Assembly: GCA_026413225.1 (NCBI GenBank)
Contig: CM048552.1
Span: forward strand, 29,087,501 to 29,151,500
DNA length: 64,000 nucleotides
Direction of reading: 5' to 3'
Source of the DNA: Otis tarda
Taxonomy: Eukaryota; Chordata; Aves; Otidiformes; Otididae
In this document: piece by piece, positions 37,166-48,990 of the stretch
How the letters are laid out: each line of letters starts with the position of its first letter
Numbering within the stretch: the first letter of the stretch is position 1
The notes under the pieces: generated by a model
The model's database searches: none
Seen by the model: the letters and a program-made list of their open reading frames with translations, nothing else
What the model was told of the DNA's origin: nothing
Translations under genes and position numbers: made by a program

Positions 37166-40100
37166 AGCTAGTACCTAGTATTTTTTTAACAGATTTTAAA
37201 TTATTATTAATCAAGGTAATGTGCAAAAGATGTAAGTACTTTTAATTTTTTTTTTTTTAATTTTGGACATCCTTTGATACTAAAATCCTCTGATCTAAAA
37301 ATATCAAAAAGCTCAGGCAATCATTAGTAAATCTATGCACACTAGCAAAATGAGGTAAATAATGTTAAAAATAATATTTAACTTGGATACTAGTTTATGA
37401 TTGTTTAAATAGGGTATATCTTAGAAAGTAAAAAATCAAATTCAAAAAAATACATTTTCCCACCAATGTATACTTCTTCAAGATTTAAAGCAAACAAGAC
37501 ATAAAGCCTATGAAGGTTTGTAAACATACAGTAAATAGTCAAAGGAGATCAAAAGTTGTCCCCCCCTCACTAAACAAAACCAGAACAGGGTTACATGAAC
37601 TCAACAAGAAAAATGAAAGAAATAATATTTCGTTAGTCCAATGAGCTAGATTTTAAAACCGCATCATAGCCATATTTTTCTAAAGAAGACAAAGCAGATT
37701 ATACTACGATTATACAATATACATAAAATAAATTGCTCCACAAGAAAATGTCACATTTTAGAAATGTTTCACCATATGCTAAAAATTTCTCATTGATAAG
37801 CATATTATCCAATAGTAGCTTTCAAGAATAAAGCTAATTTACATGTAAAATAAGAGTATGGCCTACTCTTAAAAGATACAATGATAAACACACCAATTTG
37901 ACAATTACATTAATATGAGTATTTGCATAATCTGCCTTCTACACCTGTTCTTAAATTTGAAGCAGCTGCAGAACAAATCAAACCACATAATCTGAATACG
38001 TCACTGAGTCACGTAAACACACTAACCCTTCTCATCAGGTTTTCCTTTCACTCTGTTTGCGTGTTTGTTTTGAATTTACATGAACCCATAAAAATAAGCT
38101 TTTGGGTTGGACAATTTACAGTAATCAGAGATAAGATACAGAGGCTAAAATGCTGTGCTTTTTTTTGGCTTTTTTAACTCTGTTTCCTGTAAAGATGAGA
38201 ATTTCAGTTTCACTACTAGATGAACAAGCATAGAAACTCTACATTTTACAACTTATTGCACTAGATACACCTCCTGTGAAGTACCTTAAAAACATGTACA
38301 GTCCACACACAGTACATTAAAAGTCTGCCAATGAAATTCTTATGCACTTAGCAAAATAAGCTGAATGGTGACCATTTTCTTTCAAATTCAGTGCTTTCCC
38401 ATTTTTAGAAAACTCCATGTTTTGTTCCAGCAACATAAAAAGAACAACAAAACAACAGTTGACTGAGTAATTCAAAATGACAGTTCACACTGATGAAACA
38501 CTCTTCCTACATGTATGCTGCTCCTTTTTTGATATATAAACAAGCAAAAAAAAAAAGAGTAATTTAATATATTGACTCTCTTCCTACACATTCTGACTGT
38601 CACTTGGCCCCATTCTGTAACGTTAACCTCATGCAAACCAAAAGATGGGGGAAAAGCAGCACATGTGGGAAATAACTGAATGCATCACACGTGCTGGATA
38701 GAGTGACGATCGCAAAGGGTAACGCCAAATGCAAAATGCTACATTCTAATGCTAATGCTAAATTCCTATTCAGTGAATAATCACAAGCACAAAAACAGAA
38801 CCCAAGGCTCTTCTTTCCGTAGCCTCTGCAAGAAAAATAACAACCCATTACAGAGGCTGTGTGTGCTAGCTAGGATGTTGTCTACAACCTCTAAATCAAT
38901 GGTTTCACTAAAAGCAGAGGAGACTCTCCTGTGCTTTGGAATAAAGATTTAGGATTGGATATCCTTTTGGCCTAGGACCCATGATCAAATACTGTGTTAC
39001 ACCTAAAATGCTCATCACCGACATAAAGTTAAGTCCAGTTATAAACCGGAGGGCCAGGTTTGAGCAATCCTGCAGCCATTCCGACACCGAATCACTGCTC
39101 AGTCGCAGCAGCTTTGTAACATGGAATACCAGCTCCTCTGGTGGCTACCAAAAAGTGTGTAGAAGTTCTTACATAAAAGAGAAAATTAAGATAATACTAC
39201 ACTTTCTGGTGACTCTTTCAGTGTAGCAAAGAGCATGGGATCAGTCTGAAGCTGTCACATCAACCAGAGTTGACACTGCTTTTCCAGTTCTTGCCTAACA
39301 GGACAAACAAGTGGGGTCTCAACTGTCAGCAAAATCGGGAACCACAGCAGAGAAAAACAACAGCCAGCCTGGACATGATGTAAGAGCACTGCAAGCTGTG
39401 ATCAGAAATGAAAATGGGCAAAGAATAAGCCAAATGATTTGGAGAACTTTCTATACATTAAAAATGTGTATATTTAACTTAGTTGTAATTTATCATTTTC
39501 CTCTACTACAAAAAAAAAAAAAAGATTTTGTAAAAGAGAGACATTCTGCAATGTGAAGCAGAGGCCACACTGCGTAACTCTAGGGAATCATTTATTTTAA
39601 CACAGTTGTCTGGTGCTTCCTAGTAGGTGACTTAGCAGGATTCTGGACCGGGACATTTCATCCTATTCCTTTCTTCCACCAAATATTTAGCCTCTCCAGG
39701 CTAAAAAGAAATAAAACAAATCATGTATTTGAACATTATTTTGTAAGCTGACTGGATGCAATACTGCATCAGCCTTTGCTGAGCACACTATAAAGCACAC
39801 TAAGAAATATCCCCAAAGTTGAGTCAAGTGTCTTACAAGCTCTCTGTGCTGATGTAGCCCAATAAAGTGCAAGCACCCACTGTTTGCTGCAGTCCTATCC
39901 AACCAGACAGACATTTCAACTAATATTTATATCTCTAGATTGCAACACAATTCAACATAGACGTAGAGAAAAAAAATAAGAAAGAATAAAGTTAAACAGC
40001 TTATGTACATTAAATCAAGGTTTGTACATCCATAATATGTAGTTCTGGAACAAAATCACCTCCTGATATTAAACATCACTAAAACCCAAGATTCTGGTAA

Positions 40101-40244
40101 GGAAAAAATTCTGCTAAAGAAAAAATAAAAAATAAGAGACAAAGACCTCATCAAACATATTTAAAAAGAATTCTACCAATATAATAACAGGCAGAAGCTG
40201 GATAACATGCCCAACATTGAGAATCTTTCAACGTTAGATTAAAA

Positions 40245-40289
40245 AACACGATACATACATCAAATGACACAACATGATACACACATCAA
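40245..40289 (+). repeat. Imperfect 19-bp duplication with 26-bp period
   Basis: AACACGATACATACATCAA (40245-40263) recurs as AACATGATACACACATCAA (40271-40289), differing at two positions. Confidence 0.6.
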
Positions 40290-42768
40290 TTAATTCAAAC
40301 ATCCTTATTCCAAATGCAAAGTTGTACTGCCCTTTAATATCTCAGAAAATTCTTGAAAGCAATTGCAGTGGAGTTTGCGTATGCACACTTTTCCATTGGA
40401 GCAGCCATTCTTCCTGATGACGTCTTCAGTCCCCTTCATACTTTTTACAATGATAAATACCCTTATCAAAGGAAGAGGGGGATGGATGACTACACTAGGG
40501 AGATTTGATCAGCAGAAAAATTATCAAAATCTTTTATCCAAAATTAGTCTCAATGTAAGAGATGCCAATGTTATTCCAATCTATAAAAAAGGCGTGAGGG
40601 AAGACCCAGGAAACTACAAATGTAAATAATAAATTGCCCCTAGGGAGTAAGATCATACCCTAAACTTTCATATATGTCTTATGCTTAAGGTAAGCTATTT
40701 TATCACAGCCTTATCAGATGATAGTTTTTTCTCTCTTGGTTCTCTCAGAGAGTAGAAACATAGATAGTCATCTTCAGAAAAAGGAAACACGAAATATTTT
40801 TCAATTCCCACCACTGCCTAGTACAACTTCTTTGTTCAAAGGGGATACAATTGTACTCAGTGAGATCAAACATATGGATGACTTACTTTTACACTGAATA
40901 ATCAGGTTTTAAATATATACCTGATATTTTAATTAGCAACACAGTATACCCAGAAACAAACAGAGTATCTTAACAGAACAAAAAAAAAAAAGCCTCAATT
41001 GCCTGTTGAAATAAATATTCAAGATTTTAAAGTGCCTTTCTGCTTCATTTCTTACCTCTTCTCCTGTCCTGGGATGACAGCCAGACAGAACCAAATAACC
41101 ACCTTTGACCCAAGGCAACCCAGCAGTGAGGCAACACGCTATAAAACAGTTGCCGTCAAAAAAGAAGACATCTCATATTGGTAGTTCCACTGGTGTCTTA
41201 AAAAATCTCATTGCTGAGTTCTCACCTAAAAGCAGTCTCACATTCCTTAACACTTCAGTAAGCTGCTGGAAGCAGACTGAGTGTCAAAAGAAACTGCAGT
41301 ATCTGGACAGCATCTGCAGTACCAAGGACAATGCACTGACCATAACAAACTACACTGACTTACAATTGAAGTTCTGAGTTGTCACTTAAGCCACAAATAC
41401 TATACTAAGACTACTAAATGCTATTGCTTATGTAATTAAACACAGTCTCTTATGTTGGTTGAGTTAACGTAGCATCTCCCATGTAGGCAGTACACCAGTG
41501 ACTCTTGCTCTTTTGACTTTCTTGGGCTGCAGAGGCTTGCGCTGCTAATTGTGTATGGCCAGACTGTTCTCTTTTACTCATCATAAGGAAGCCTGAATAC
41601 ATCTACTGAATTTCTGTAACTCCTAAATTAATTATTTATTGTAATTTCATGAAAATTTACTCTAAATTTAAAGAAAAATAGCCTTCATGTTAGAGAGAAC
41701 TACATTTTGCATACAATGACAAGTATAAATCACTGGATTGAGTATAAAAGCTAACTACAGAACTTGAAATGCAGAATTGCCTAGGTGACTATCTTCCTTT
41801 CTGGTAGATAACCACGATCAACAAACACTTTGCAACCCATACACCTTGTAAAGTTATTAATTGTATTGGTTAGAAAGAATCTAAAGTTTTCCTAAACATA
41901 AACTAATTATGACTACTGTTTCTACTGCAATTCATTAATTTTAAGAAATGTAATGTATTTATGCTGTCATTTGTTTTTGTAAAACTTTTTAAATTAAAAA
42001 AATATTCTTTCCAACTGGGTCTGTGTTCTGACACTATGTTATTCCTTGTCATGTTCTTTTATGTCAGACTTGCTTAACTTACTATAACATTATTATATCT
42101 ATATCTTATTTCAGAACAGGACAGTCAATAATTTAGACTTTTAGTCTGCCTATATGCACAGTAGTATTTTCTGTAAGATTATATGTGGGCTACATCCCAC
42201 ATTAAAATTAGAATTAGTCTTTACATCTAACCTTAGTATTGTTTCACAGTTGTTTTCACCAACTTAATGGCAGATGATATACTGATATAACAAAAGAATG
42301 GAACTAACTTCAGAAATTGTGTTGAGGTTTTCTTAAATGCTCACCTCACTTTTACAGAGGGCAGCTACACCTTCTTTTTCTCCTTTTTATTGACTGTGGC
42401 TTATCTGAATGGGAGCTAAAGACAAAATTTGGAAGATCTTTTTCCCGTCTGACAGGAGAGACATTACAGTTACGTATTTGTAACCAGGAATCTAACAATC
42501 CAGGCTGCATGGTCGATGCAAAAACTTCCCTATAAGCTCACCCATTGCTCCCAATGCAACTCAAGCACATCTCTTCCCTTTCAGAAGATCCCTTTTTTGA
42601 TCACTTTCAGATCACAACACATTGAGTATCTGATTGACTCTGTCATGTTAGCAAGTGGCCAAGTAGCTTGGAATTGCTCGAGGACATAACTATTTTGTTT
42701 GAGCACAACCGGAATAATCCAATCTTTCCACCACAATGCAGAGTAATCATGGCTAGCAAAATGTATAC

Positions 42769-42798
42769 TACGTCATCCTGATGTCAGTGTTGCGTCAC
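42769..42798. promoter_or_regulatory. Cluster of three CRE/AP-1-like sites (candidate)
   Basis: TACGTCAT (42769), TGATGTCA (42779) and TGCGTCAC (42791) are each close to the CREB/ATF consensus TGACGTCA. Their starts are 10 and 12 bp apart. This is motif evidence only and no function is shown. Confidence 0.3.
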
Positions 42799-43030
42799 AA
42801 AGAAGTGTTCCTTGAGAAACTGGACTGGGAAAGTTAAAATATTTTTAGAGGTTTTCTTCTTCAAAGCATGACTGAAGACAGTTGTGAGAAGTCCAAAGGA
42901 CTATGATTTGTGAACTCTGATGTTTGCTAGAACTAGACTTGTCTTGGAGGAAAGTCAAGTTCACTTGGATGGCCAAAAGTCAGTCTTCAGAAGTAAAATA
43001 TGTTGGTTTCTAGATGTTGCTTGACAAGAC

Positions 43031-43400
43031 CGAAAAATGGCACACTGAATTAGACCAAATGACCATTTAGCCTACTGTGCTGCCTCTAACAGTGGTCAAT
43101 ACTCAGTGCCCAGAGAAGAATAAATGAGCATGGCGGCATATGACCATAGCGATGCTTTTCCATGCTGCTCCCCACATCCCAGCATTTTGGGCTTTAGAGA
43201 TTATGAAAATGAGGATTTTGCATTTTGTATGGATGGATTTTTCTTCCATTAATTTGTTTGCTTGATTTTGGAGCCAATTTAAATGTTTAGCATCCATAAC
43301 ATCCTGCAGCACAGGCTTTATACTGCTTGAAGACCTGTATCATCCTTTTAGCTTAATTTTATGTCTTTTGCTCCTTGCACTGCAAGGGAATGAGATCCTG
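43031..43400 (-). mobile_element. Degenerate ancient CR1-type LINE 3' region (tentative)
   Basis: The plus strand resembles the reverse complement of an old amniote CR1-type 3' region. In order it shows TAGACCAAATGACCATTTAG, CTAACAGTGGTCAATACTCA, CTTCCATTAATTTG, GCATCCATAACATCCTGCAG and, more weakly, a GACCTGTATCAT and ATTTTATGTCTTTTG segment. These correspond in order to blocks I recall from turtle and crocodile copies (ACAGTGGCCAATAC, CATGAATTTGTCTA, CCACAACATCCTGTGGCA). It is far more diverged than the two avian CR1 copies in this window, implying an old insertion. Boundaries are approximate. Confidence 0.55.
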
Positions 43401-45993
43401 TGAACCCTCAGCACTCGTAACTGTAGCTAAAAGGCGACTCTGCAGCCACAAAAGATGGACTAGAAGCGCTGGAGGGATGATAAGAGTAAAGATATCTTGG
43501 GATCTGTACGGATCATATCTTCTTCTCCTTTACCCAATATTATCCAAAACTTGAGCCAATGGATTTTGGTATTCCCTGAGAAGTGTAAATAATGTATATC
43601 TATACCTTGTGCTCATACAGTTAGGCATGAAGTACACTCAAAGGTGTATGAGTATAAACTCACTGCCTGCTGTTCAGTCCCACTTCAATGGGTATGTCAA
43701 TGATGCACGTCTCTGCATCTCTGCAGCTCTTTTTCCTTTCTTGCACTGTTAGTGTTGACAGAATGCACTGTATGCTCTCTGGAAATCTGATCACATTAAA
43801 ATTTTGTACACTTAACAAGAAGATCCAAATCTCTAACACAAAGCTTTCATAACTACAACAGTAAGAATAATAAAATACTAAAAGTATGAAAAATAACAGT
43901 TTCATCCTAACAATGAGATCGATACTGAGGATGTAATCTAATGCATTTTAAGTTTAAAGATAATGTTTTTTTGATTGTGGACTGCTACTCAAGTCAAGTG
44001 TCTAGACCAGTATTTGTCAAAAACAACAGTTCTTCATTGTTTTTTTCTCTAAGAGAGAAAGCACACTAATTATGATTTTGTAAAGGATACCCTTCTTATG
44101 TAAATCACATTTTAAATTAATATTTAATAATAACACTAACAAAGTTGATACATAACGAAATTATAATCACAATACTAAATCTCCCAGATTCTTGTGCCAG
44201 TTTTCTGGCACCATTTTAAAGGCTCTATGCTAACGATGTTTACTCTCTAAGAAAAAACAAGGAAGATACAAACGATCTGCCAGGTAAAACAAAGGTTTTC
44301 AAAACCTTTTAAGAAATTCTGTTGACAGTTTCATGGGGGGAAAAAAAGTGACTTAAATAACAAGGATTCTTCCCTGAAATATGATTCTGTTCAGGAGTTC
44401 CTTCTAAACTCTTTGACATTCACAGAGTTATAACTGAGAAATAATTTCTGTGTAAATTATGTGGTGCATCAACGTCTCTGGTACATTAGATCTCACCTTA
44501 ACTACAAGAAAGGGTCCAATTCTGCTATCACTAGAATTATTTAGAATTTTTGCTTTAAAAAGCTAAGCAATTCCACACATAATATAAGCATTATCTAATC
44601 TTTTTTGTGGGTGTTCTTCACACTAGAATTTATTTTAAAGATGATGCCATTACTGTAGTCAAGCCTTTCCAAAAGTACCACTAGTAACTTCTCTCTTACT
44701 ATACTTATAGTAAAAAAAACCAAAAGATCTGATAAATCAAACAAAATCTGATAAATATTTTATATTGACAGTCCAAGCACTACACACAATTGGCAGGTTT
44801 TACTATTTCAATTTATCTTGACAATGTTACCAAAACCTAAGAGGGTTAGGAAATAATTCTTAACATCTATTGATACAATATTATTGCTGCATGTGTTTTT
44901 AGGACATTATTAATTACAAAGACTAAGGCTGATACAATAGCACTTACGTTTGTTAACTACAAATATTCTAAAGAATCATATACAAAGTCATAATTATTTG
45001 TTTCTAGAGGTATGGCTGGAGTATTACAATACAAACATTAGTCAAACAATTAAATACGATTATTAAATACTCAAAGAACTCTATACAAGTATTCCCCAAC
45101 CAAAACAAATATTTTCCTAGACTGAAGTATTTTGCAAGATGCTAAATTAGTATGACTTTTTTTCAATGTGGAAAACAGCTCCCTCTCTTAATCTTGTCTC
45201 TGAGACTTTTGGGTCATATTATACACCAGGCCCTAAAATGGCTGCAGTAATAATAATAATAAGTGGGTTGTTAGACTAATTCACTTTATTTTCAGGTACT
45301 GTGAGACAATCACCTCAAAACTATAAATACTCTAAACCATTATGAAAGTGGGTATTTTGGGAAGAAAAAATATTTAAAATATTGAAGTTATTAAAAAAAA
45401 TAAATCATGCCTCTTCAGTGTATTTATTGCTGAGAAAAGCAAATTAATTTTAGAATGAATGCCTTCCAATTAAAATGCCCATATTTATTAATTCAGTGGT
45501 ATTTCTTCTATGTCTTACTGACTATTATGAAGTCAATACATTTTTGTATCTACTAGCATGAAGAGATCTAGTTTATATAAAATAATGTGAAAGCTACAGC
45601 TATTTAGTCTATGCTCACAAAAATCACTATCTTTTGTTGTAATCTAACAAGTAAGAATTAAAGTATCCAAAACCGTCATATACTGAAAGTGAATTTAAAT
45701 AGACGAAATATTGTGAATTTAGGATGTCATCTGTATTTTACTAAATGCCAGTTATTATCTAGTCTTCAGTGTTTTCTGTTCATGAAACAAGTCATAAATA
45801 TACAGAAAATAAAGTTGACTTTTGAAAAAATAATTGACTGTCATGTCCTTTAAGCATTTCATGTACATGCTATAATTTAAAAAAGGCATAAAATTCTTCT
45901 AAAATGAATCAGTTGAAATGGTGTAACGTGCTTATTGAAAAATCAGCATATCATTCTCTAGAATTTTACTATTGGCGTCAATGACTCCTTATC

Positions 45994-46013
45994 TTTTTTT
46001 TTTAAAAAAAAAA
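45994..46013. repeat. T10A10 palindromic tract
   Basis: Ten T followed by ten A, a perfect self-complementary tract. It lies just after ATTGGCGTCAATGACTCC, which contains CRE/AP-1-like letters. Such tracts disfavour nucleosomes. Confidence 0.85.
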
Positions 46014-47803
46014 CCACCAAAACCAAAAAAAACCCCACAACACTACAGGACTAGAATAGACTTTCTGAGCTTTTAATTTTTTTTATTATTCTAATTCTCG
46101 TAATCTAAGTCCCTTCCTAAGATGGCCAAGCTTTACCTTTAAGTAGGCAGTGTGTGTGGGAGGTGGCTCCTGCTTCCACTACTTCTACTAGAACAGTGTT
46201 CCAGAAACTCTTCTCTGTATAGTGGAAAGCTTTCTTCTCCACAGTTCATTCATGCTTAGCTTAGCTACGTGATACCATATTTAAAACTGTTCTTAAGAAG
46301 TAAAAAAAAAGGTTTCTTCCTTTCTGAACTTTACTTCTTGACCCAAAGTGTATAGAGCAACCACAACCTTTCAGCCTATGCGTCTAGTCTGAACAAAATC
46401 TTCTTGGACTTGTATATCATAGAACTGTATACAAAATTTACACAATATCACTGTAGGTATACAGCAAATGTGCTAAGCTATCAACCACATTCAAAACGGT
46501 GAGATACCTTCACTCTATGGAAATTCAGGGCATCAGTACTAGAACTCTGAATCTTTTTACTATTCCAGATGAGGTCTCAAGGATGCCTTTTAAAAATGGC
46601 ATAAATATTTCCCTATTTTCATTGGAAACACCTTTTAAAAGCCATTTAGGATTGCATGTTCTTTTTTCTCACCTATGTTACATCGCTGGTCATTCACAGT
46701 CATATAGCGACCAATACACTGAGCTTCTCCCTTCCTCTTTCTTTCTAAGTGATGGGACATAAGCTTAATGAATACATTTTTCAAGTTCTTAAACACATAA
46801 CCTTGTACTTTGCTGTACTTCCTAAAATTTATTAGAATCTACTTTCTGAATTACATTATTGAAAGGTACAACAGCCCAGCCCTCTTGTGAACCATATCCT
46901 CCTATTTTCTTTTCCATGGCTGAAATACACGCCCTCTGTTGTTATGGCAGGCTTGCAGTTCTAATTCCTCACTTGGAGTATGGGTTCAGCCCTTTCTGAT
47001 CAACAGATTTTTTTTTTTTTAATATGCAAACATCAATCACCATTTACCTCTGAATCTGCTTTATTATCTCCACTTCAGAGACTATGCCCTCAAATTGAGG
47101 TTTTCTATGGTATCCTAAACTGTTCTTGAAACAGAAACAAACATTGTTTTGTGTATGCACTCACACCACACCATATCTTATATCAGGAAGTATTTTTCTT
47201 TAATTTGGTAATTTGATTATTCTTAAGCAACAAGCCCACAGCTATCTGTGCACTAAATTACAACCACACCAATTTGGAAATTACTTCTACGAGTACAAAG
47301 GTGTTTTTTTTTTTTCTTTTCTCTCTGATATGTTGGGTTAGTGTATTGGCTTTCCTCAGTACTGTGTAGGCTGTCTTTTCTATCTGACTGAAAGACTATT
47401 TCTTGAATAAATGTATTTACTGTGAACACTTAGGGGAAAATCTAATTCTTCATTTATACTTCAGGTTCTCGGTAAGATCCTTGAAGCATATTGATGCTGT
47501 TGGCACACCACACAGTTTCCTTTGTACATATTATTATCGTACAATTGCTTTTCAAAGCTTCACATAATCAAGTAGTAAAGCATTGAAGTACTGTTTAGTA
47601 ATTTTTCCACCATTAATTCTATTTCATAACACCCTCATCTGTCTGTCTCAAGAAAATTATATTAGAAGTATAAGAAGGCATAAAAAGACCTAGGACATGA
47701 AAGTGGCAATTGTTGGACAACCCCCTTCCCCAACTGGATGGGTTGATGTGCTATTCCACTCCACTGTGTGATTGCTTTTTCAGCAGCACACATGCTCACA
47801 TGC

Positions 47804-47820
47804 TTTTTTTTTTTTTTTTT
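47804..47820 (+). repeat. T17 homopolymer
   Basis: Uninterrupted run of 17 T bases with no retroposon body recognised beside it. Confidence 0.85.
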
Positions 47821-48439
47821 CTGTAGCATGACTGTGTAATATTTATGCACGATCATCTGGATAATTTAAAAATTTTAAAATTCAATTTTACATGTATACA
47901 GCCCAAGTAAAGGTAAACTAAAATTAACACCTATTGTGATCTTGGCTTACATTCAGGTTCCTGATCCACCTCCTCCCAACACTCCCTGCTTGGTTCCCTT
48001 GCTTGGTAAAGCAACTGGACAACTAACACAAACTACAAAATAATGTCTAATGATTAGAAAATTTCAACATGAGTATTCCATTCACAAAGTAAAATTAATC
48101 TGCAAAAAAAAGAAGTATGGGAAGTAATCTGCACAAGGAATCTCTGGAATGGCTATGTGAGGAAACTGGATTTTCATGTGGAAGGGGGCATTTGCTACTG
48201 TTCACTGGAGACTCTTCATTATTTAGTCACAGAAATCTGAGTTTTTGTAGAAAATTTCCTTGACTTTTGTAATTGCCTGATGAAATGAAAAACCTTTTGG
48301 AATTAAGAGACTTTCCTCAATAGTAATTTAACTAGAAATTATTTTTAAATATCTACACCCATTGAGCGTGTTCACAGAATATTTTGTTAAGTTGCTTTTC
48401 CTTGATAATTTCTAAATCAATGTACACTAACGTGTTTTT

Positions 48440-48990
48440 CAAATTGAAGAGTATCAGGAGAGCCTTGCTTGAGTGGAGCGATCCTAAACTGGCATAATTA
48501 GGGCCCTGCCTGGGAGCAGACCCTTTAATAGAGCTGCACACTGAGTGGGGAACCATTCACACATTCCCTCTCAGCTCTTCACAAGCTTTTCTGGGCAGCG
48601 AGCCAGCTGGTAAGAGAAGCAGGCTGAGCCAACCTGTTGCAAGAGCCTGGAGAAGCGGCTCAAGGAAACCTACACCATCCACCACCGCAGAGGTAACCAC
48701 TCACGCAGCCCGAAAGAGGAGCAGTCGTGTGCTGCCTGCACTGGGAAGGGCTTGCAGGGGAACAGAGCTTCCCAGCTGCTCAAGTAAAGCAAATAAACTT
48801 CTCTGTAGGGCTTGGAGACTTCTCTGGTTCCGAATATAAAAATCAGTCCATCCATCCCATGCACAGCAATATTTCTCGGTATGAGACAGGCTGCAGGTTG
48901 TACCATGAAGGAAAGATGGGCCTGCTGATCTGCTATTTAAAAGCTGCTGTGACAAGACCTGGGCAATCTCTCTAAAGGTTTGCTTTTCTG
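48440..48990. other. GC-richer block with splice-like sites (candidate regulatory element or cryptic exon)
   Basis: The block is compositionally distinct from the flanking intron. It contains a good acceptor-like sequence on the minus strand (CTGCTTCTCTTACCAG, AG at 48607-48608). The same site is a consensus donor on the plus strand (CTG|GTAAGA, GT at 48610-48611). A minus-strand open frame of 157 codons (48701-49174) spans it but shows no domain. An exon starting at 48606 and joined in phase 0 to the FOXP2 exon would meet TGA after 11 codons (48571-48573). No repeat family is recognised. It could be an alternative FOXP2 exon, an intragenic promoter, an enhancer or decayed repeat DNA. Confidence 0.3.

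Larger units (their letters stand above)
29487..43030 (-). other. FOXP2: Intronic DNA between the minus-strand CR1 and the old CR1-type copy
   Basis: AT-rich intron without an identified exon. It includes a T21 run (32505-32525), a TAAT-rich block at 33240-33490, an old repeat fragment (33741-33832), an E-box hairpin (36978-36997), a TATATA stretch (37131-37165), an A14 run (39510-39523), a small imperfect duplication (40245-40289) and a cluster of CRE-like sites (42769-42798). The short open frames resemble no known protein. Confidence 0.7.
43401..48439 (-). other. FOXP2: Intronic DNA between the old CR1-type copy and the GC-richer block
   Basis: Very AT-rich intron. Visible features are a short hairpin GTGCCAG-TTTT-CTGGCAC (44194-44211), a T10A10 palindrome (45994-46013) and a T17 run (47804-47820). 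There is no exon and no recognisable protein similarity. Confidence 0.7.
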
